From contig JAJXXS010000262.1 in NCBI GenBank assembly GCA_021780975.1, positions 1 to 9,424 of the forward strand: a DNA stretch of 9,424 nucleotides, written 5' to 3'. The DNA comes from Pseudomonadota bacterium (GTDB lineage: Bacteria; Pseudomonadota; Gammaproteobacteria; Burkholderiales; Thiobacillaceae). The first letter of the stretch is position 1. Every line of letters begins with the position of its first letter. The position numbers and the translations under genes are program-made. A model generated the notes under the pieces. It saw nothing but the letters and a program-made list of their open reading frames with translations. It did no database searches and was not told the origin of the DNA. Shown piece by piece: positions 6,868-9,424 of this stretch.

Positions 6868-8055
6868 TCAGAAGCGCCAGGAGGCCTGCAGCAGGGCCAT
6901 GTTCCAGACCCGTGCTTCTGCGCTGGGATTGGGGTTGTCGAGGCGCGACAGCCAGGCGGTGCCGGTGACATGATGCAGTTCGGCGCGCAGCATCACGCTG
7001 GGGGTGACATCCCAGCGCAGGCCGACGGTCCAGTCCTTGGCGTAACGGGTGTAATAAGGCGTGCCGGTGAGGGCGTAGAGCGGGTTGTTCTTGAGGGGGG
7101 AAATGATGGCGTCGTAGCGCAGCAGCCCTTCCCAGCGGCTGCGGAAGCGCCAGGCGCCCTGCACATACCAGGCGCGCGTGGTGACCGAAACGCCGATGGG
7201 CTGGCTGAAGTTCCACAGGCGGATATGCGCGCGCGCATATTCCGTGGTCAGCGTGACGGTGTCCAGGCGCTTTTGGAGCGAGAGTACCCAGGGCGAGAAC
7301 AGCAACTTGCCGGGGCCCAGCGGATCCCCGGGTCCGGGATGGTAATTGGCGTTGGCATGCACCCAGGACAGCGCGGCGAGGGTCGACTCGTCGGGCGAAG
7401 TCCAGCGCAGCTGGGCGACGTAGCTGGCGTTGCTCTCTAGGTGGCCGGGCTGATCGACATTCAGGAAGTTGGCCTCGGTGGCCGCATCCAGGCGCCCCGG
7501 GCGCACTGCGGCAAGGTTGGCCTGCCACTCGCCGCGCCTGCCGTGCCAATGGGCGTTGAGGCCCACCCCCGGGGCTGCGAGGGCGAAATTGCGCACCGTG
7601 TCGAAATAGATTGATTCGGGAAGCAGTATGCTCGGGCGCGTGAAAGGCACATCGCGGGTTTCGTTGTACAGGCCGTAGGGAATCTTGATCTTGCCGGCAC
7701 GCAATTCCAGGCCGCCGTCGGTGGTTTGCAGGGGTTGCCACACCGCCTGCAGGTAGTCCAGGCGCACGCCCTGCTGGTCGCTCTTGCCGGCGCGGCGGTA
7801 GAGTACCTGGCCCGCCACCAGCAGGCCGTCGTGCGGGCGCCAGACGCCGTTTAGTCCCGCTTCCGTCAGGCCTGTGCCTAGGGCATGCTGCGTCTGGCCG
7901 AAGTAATTGTTGTGGCTGGTCGTGATGAGGCTTTGCGCGGCGAAGCCCTGCAACAGCAGGGTGTTGCTTTGCAGCAGAGGATCCCCGGCGGCGGCTGCGC
8001 CGACCAGGGCGGCCAGTACGCCCGCCAGCCTAGCGAATCGAGAGGATGTGGACAT
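6868..8055 (-). CDS. Outer-membrane beta-barrel (porin-like) protein
   Basis: A 395-residue protein with a signal peptide (short basic start, hydrophobic core to about residue 20, then AAAAGD) and a C-terminal SWRF. A terminal Phe after alternating residues is the usual signature recognised by the BAM machinery. The body consists of many alternating amphipathic strands rich in W, Y and R. A block at 119-160 (RAGKIKIPYGLYNETRD, PFTRP, LLPESIYFD) reads like a conserved porin-family segment. I infer a passive channel or ligand-binding barrel, but the substrate cannot be told from sequence. Its start overlaps the end of the upstream binding-protein gene by 26 bases and has a weak GGAAA 5 bases ahead, so translation is probably coupled. 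The next gene starts one base after its stop. Confidence 0.8.
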   Translation of the reverse strand: MSTSSRFARLAGVLAALVGAAAAGDPLLQSNTLLLQGFAAQSLITTSHNNYFGQTQHALGTGLTEAGLNGVWRPHDGLLVAGQVLYRRAGKSDQQGVRLDYLQAVWQPLQTTDGGLELRAGKIKIPYGLYNETRDVPFTRPSILLPESIYFDTVRNFALAAPGVGLNAHWHGRRGEWQANLAAVRPGRLDAATEANFLNVDQPGHLESNASYVAQLRWTSPDESTLAALSWVHANANYHPGPGDPLGPGKLLFSPWVLSLQKRLDTVTLTTEYARAHIRLWNFSQPIGVSVTTRAWYVQGAWRFRSRWEGLLRYDAIISPLKNNPLYALTGTPYYTRYAKDWTVGLRWDVTPSVMLRAELHHVTGTAWLSRLDNPNPSAEARVWNMALLQASWRF

Positions 8056-8476
8056 GCTCGTTTCCGGCAGGAATGGAGATATAGCCTATGGCGCCCGGCG
8101 TGGCGGCGACGCGGCGCAGCATTTCCGTCTGGCTGGATAGCTGCACGGGCGCCTGTCCCATGCCGCTGAATGTCATCTGGTCCCAGATCTGGCGCAGCTG
8201 ATAGGGATACATGCCCAACAGGCCCTTGGCAAACTCGCCGTGCAGCGGATCATCGTCCGCAAGCACGAACACCTGCACGGGCCGGCCATCGGGCCAGCGG
8301 GTCTGGCGCAGGGTGTATATCGCTCTCAGGGTGTTCTCGCTTATTTGGCGCAAGGGGACATCGTTGTTTACGATCACATCTACGGCCCCGAAAGCGGGCG
8401 ACTGTAGTCCCCAGAGCAAGGCGGCGAGCATCAGTAGCGAGCGGATTTTGGTCATCGGTGCCGGAGGCCTTGCCAT
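8030..8476 (-). CDS. Short periplasmic PstS-like (PBP-like) substrate-binding protein
   Basis: A 148-residue secreted protein. A signal peptide covers about 1-30 (hydrophobic core LLMLAALLWGL, cleavage likely after SPAFG), leaving about 118 mature residues. Family marks are ENTLRAIYTLRQTRWPDG, FAKGLLGMYPYQLRQIWDQ, FSGMGQAP and TPGAIGYI, all typical of the phosphate-binding-protein-like domain. PstS itself is more than 300 residues, so this is a reduced version. No ABC transporter genes are next to it, which argues against direct transport and for a sensing or delivery role with the overlapping barrel gene and the EAL protein. The start at 8476 has AGGAAAAG just upstream. An ATG at 8455 would also give a good signal peptide. 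Which ligand it binds (phosphate or another anion) is unknown. Confidence 0.8.
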   Translation of the reverse strand: MARPPAPMTKIRSLLMLAALLWGLQSPAFGAVDVIVNNDVPLRQISENTLRAIYTLRQTRWPDGRPVQVFVLADDDPLHGEFAKGLLGMYPYQLRQIWDQMTFSGMGQAPVQLSSQTEMLRRVAATPGAIGYISIPAGNEHVHILSIR

Positions 8477-8498
8477 TGTTCTTTTCCTGCATCATAGA
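8470..8498 (+). promoter_or_regulatory. Candidate promoter for the NifU-domain gene in the divergent spacer
   Basis: TTGCCA (8470-8475) matches the -35 consensus at five of six positions. CATAGA (8493-8498), 17 bases downstream, is a poor -10 (three of six). On the opposite strand TATGAT (8491-8496) is a good -10 for the binding-protein gene, but it has no clear -35 and would leave only a very short leader to the ATG at 8476. The leader to the alternative ATG at 8455 would be about 30 bases. The two genes are only 45 bases apart, so their control signals must overlap. Confidence 0.3.
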
Positions 8499-8521
8499 GG
8501 AAATCGACTGGAAAACGCGTG

Positions 8522-8974
8522 ATGGAAGAAGCCTTTCAACTCAAACGCCATACCGCCGAGGAAATCCGCGAGCGCAACCGGCTGGCGGAACTGGATCAGA
8601 TTCCTCCGGGCTATCGCGAGCGCTGGTATACGGAGGCCGAACTGGACGAACTCTATGCGCGTGATCCCCGGGAGTCACTGGAGATTTCGCGCCGCCAGGA
8701 ACTGGCCCGCCGCGAGGCCGTGCAGGAAGAGGCCCGGGATCTTCCTCCCCTGACCGAGGAGGGGGTGCGCGACGCCCTGGAGGAGGCGCGCCGCGTGCTT
8801 TTGCGCGATGGCGGCGACCTGGAACTGGTGGCCCTGGAGGGAACGGTGGTGCGGGTGCGTCTCAAGGGCGCTTGCGTGGGTTGCCCCAATTCGGTGCTGG
8901 ACCTGAAGACCGTGGTGGAAAAAACTGTGCGGCGGCGCTTTCCGCAGGTGACAGAGGTGCGCAACAGCTATTGA
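8522..8974 (+). CDS. NifU C-terminal-domain Fe-S protein with charged N-terminal extension
   Basis: A 150-residue cytoplasmic protein. The second half (about 78-150) is a NifU C-terminal (Nfu) domain with the GACVGCPNS motif and cysteines C118 and C121. In this family two such CxxC sites from a dimer hold a 4Fe-4S cluster for transfer to client proteins. The first half (1-75) is unusual for Nfu: highly charged, probably helical, with IPPGYRERWYTEAELDELY in the middle and no cysteine. It is not the A-type domain found in NfuA, and I do not recognise it. The ATG at 8522 is preferred, with GGAAA about 7 bases ahead. A GTG at 8519 would add only one residue. It is divergent from the binding-protein gene and convergent with the small membrane protein. 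No nif or isc genes are in view, so the client is unknown. Confidence 0.85.
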   Translation: MEEAFQLKRHTAEEIRERNRLAELDQIPPGYRERWYTEAELDELYARDPRESLEISRRQELARREAVQEEARDLPPLTEEGVRDALEEARRVLLRDGGDLELVALEGTVVRVRLKGACVGCPNSVLDLKTVVEKTVRRRFPQVTEVRNSY

Positions 8975-8996
8975 GCAAGTGGCCTGGCGCTCACTT
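8972..8996. other. Overlapping short inverted repeats between convergent genes
   Basis: TGAGC (8972-8976) pairs with GCTCA (8989-8993), and AAGTG (8977-8981) pairs with CACTT (8992-8996). The two pairings cannot form together. The second is followed by CTTTT on the plus strand, so it could be a weak terminator for the NifU-domain gene, but a 5-bp stem is marginal. Confidence 0.25.
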
Positions 8997-9134
8997 CTTT
9001 TCCGCGTCCTTGCGGCTGATCCTGCTGAACACATAGGTCAGCACGATGCCCATGACCACGGCAAACCCGACCGTGAACACCACCAGCAAGCCCATGGGGG
9101 TGCTGAACAAAAGCTGGAATACGGATTGGGACAT
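8991..9134 (-). CDS. Small single-pass membrane protein, DUF3149 type
   Basis: A 47-residue protein with one hydrophobic segment (about residues 14-35, GLLVVFTVGFAVVMGIVLTYVF) and a short basic tail (SRISRKDAEKK), which predicts an inner-membrane protein with the tail in the cytoplasm. The opening FQLLFSTPMGLL resembles DUF3149 proteins, a family of about 45 residues with no known function. The frame is open further upstream, but AGGAGG lies 6 bases before the ATG at 9134, and this settles the start. It appears to be a single-gene unit with its own promoter, convergent with the NifU-domain gene. Family assignment is from memory of the pattern, not from a search. Confidence 0.75.
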   Translation of the reverse strand: MSQSVFQLLFSTPMGLLVVFTVGFAVVMGIVLTYVFSRISRKDAEKK

Positions 9135-9140
9135 GGTTTT

Positions 9141-9146
9141 CCTCCT
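9141..9146 (-). promoter_or_regulatory. Strong ribosome binding site for the DUF3149 gene
   Basis: AGGAGG on the minus strand lies 6 bases before the ATG at 9134. It is the best Shine-Dalgarno in the window, and it fixes the start against longer in-frame alternatives. Confidence 0.8.
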
Positions 9147-9179
9147 GGTTATGTCCGGCGCGTTGTGGCCGTGGGGGCC

Positions 9180-9208
9180 AGTATATTGATTCCGGGGGAA
9201 AAACTTAA
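9180..9208 (-). promoter_or_regulatory. Candidate sigma-70 promoter for the DUF3149 gene
   Basis: On the minus strand TATACT (9180-9185) matches the -10 consensus at five of six positions. TTAAGT (9203-9208) is a weak -35 (three of six), and the spacing is exactly 17 bases. The surrounding AT-rich patch stands out from the GC-rich background. The predicted leader is about 40 bases and contains the AGGAGG. Confidence 0.5.
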
Positions 9209-9424
9209 GGGTCCGTTGCGGCAGGTTACAGGCTTTGCGGGGCTGACATTTGCGGTGTCGTGCGGAGGCCCCGGGGTGCGGGTTGGAGCGGTTGCTGGGC
9301 GGCGCTTTGCCGCTCCGGTGCGGTTGCCTGCGTGGGGAGCGGTGCCTGACGGCGCCCTTCACGGTAACATGGCGGAAATTCTTTCGGCGAGTGTCCGTCG
9401 TGCTTCTGCATAGTCTGCAACAGT
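9209..9424. other. Right-end intergenic region, no supported gene
   Basis: Apart from the promoter just to its left, this GC-rich stretch holds nothing I can assign. A minus-strand frame of 64 codons is rich in Pro and Gln with no recognisable motif. A plus-strand GTG at 9400 opens a frame running off the edge (first residues MLLHSLQQ), which might be the first codons of a gene outside the window, but too little is visible and no clear ribosome binding site precedes it. Confidence 0.5.

Noticed and set aside
6060..6968. Plus-strand open frame (302 codons) opposite the sensor region of the EAL protein
   Set aside because: It is a shadow frame. The minus-strand gene has a convincing membrane anchor and operon placement here.
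9226..9420. Minus-strand frame of 64 codons near the right edge
   Set aside because: It is Pro/Gln/Ala-rich with no motif and no convincing ribosome binding site, and the strong AGGAGG belongs to the downstream small gene.
9369..9424. Plus-strand ATG at 9369 (14 codons, then stop) and GTG at 9400 running off the edge
   Set aside because: The first is too short to judge. The second shows only eight codons and no clear ribosome binding site, so a new gene cannot be claimed.

Overview
The window is GC-rich, tightly packed chromosomal DNA. Gene content and protein sequences suggest a betaproteobacterium (inference, no marker gene present): a CcoI-type copper ATPase, an aat-bpt N-degron pair, thyA-folA, a small DUF3149 protein, and an outer-membrane barrel ending in Phe. 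There is no sign of mobile elements, rRNA, tRNA or CRISPR.

Left block, minus strand (1-1317): the first 439 residues of a copper-translocating P-type ATPase of the CcoI/FixI kind, which supplies copper to cbb3 cytochrome oxidase. The gene runs off the left edge. A 55-bp divergent spacer holding an alternating GC tract separates it from the next block.

Central-left block, plus strand (1373-4125): aat, bpt, thyA and folA, in order and with short gaps (10, 4 and 42 bp). The first two attach Leu/Phe or Leu to protein N-termini and so create N-degrons for ClpS/ClpAP. The last two form the thymidylate/folate cycle: ThyA makes dTMP and dihydrofolate, and FolA regenerates tetrahydrofolate.

Central-right block, minus strand (8476 down to 4134): three tightly linked genes read in order. 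They encode a half-size PstS-like periplasmic binding protein, an outer-membrane beta-barrel, and a membrane-bound PAS-GGDEF-EAL protein whose GGDEF motif is degraded and whose EAL site looks intact. The first two genes overlap by 26 bp, and the third starts one base after the second stops. This is the most interesting part of the window. It looks like an envelope-sensing c-di-GMP module with no ABC transporter attached.

Right block: a NifU C-terminal-domain protein with an unusual charged N-terminal half (8522-8974, plus), convergent with a 47-residue single-pass membrane protein (8991-9134, minus) that has a strong ribosome binding site and a recognisable promoter. The last 290 bases hold that promoter and no gene I can support.
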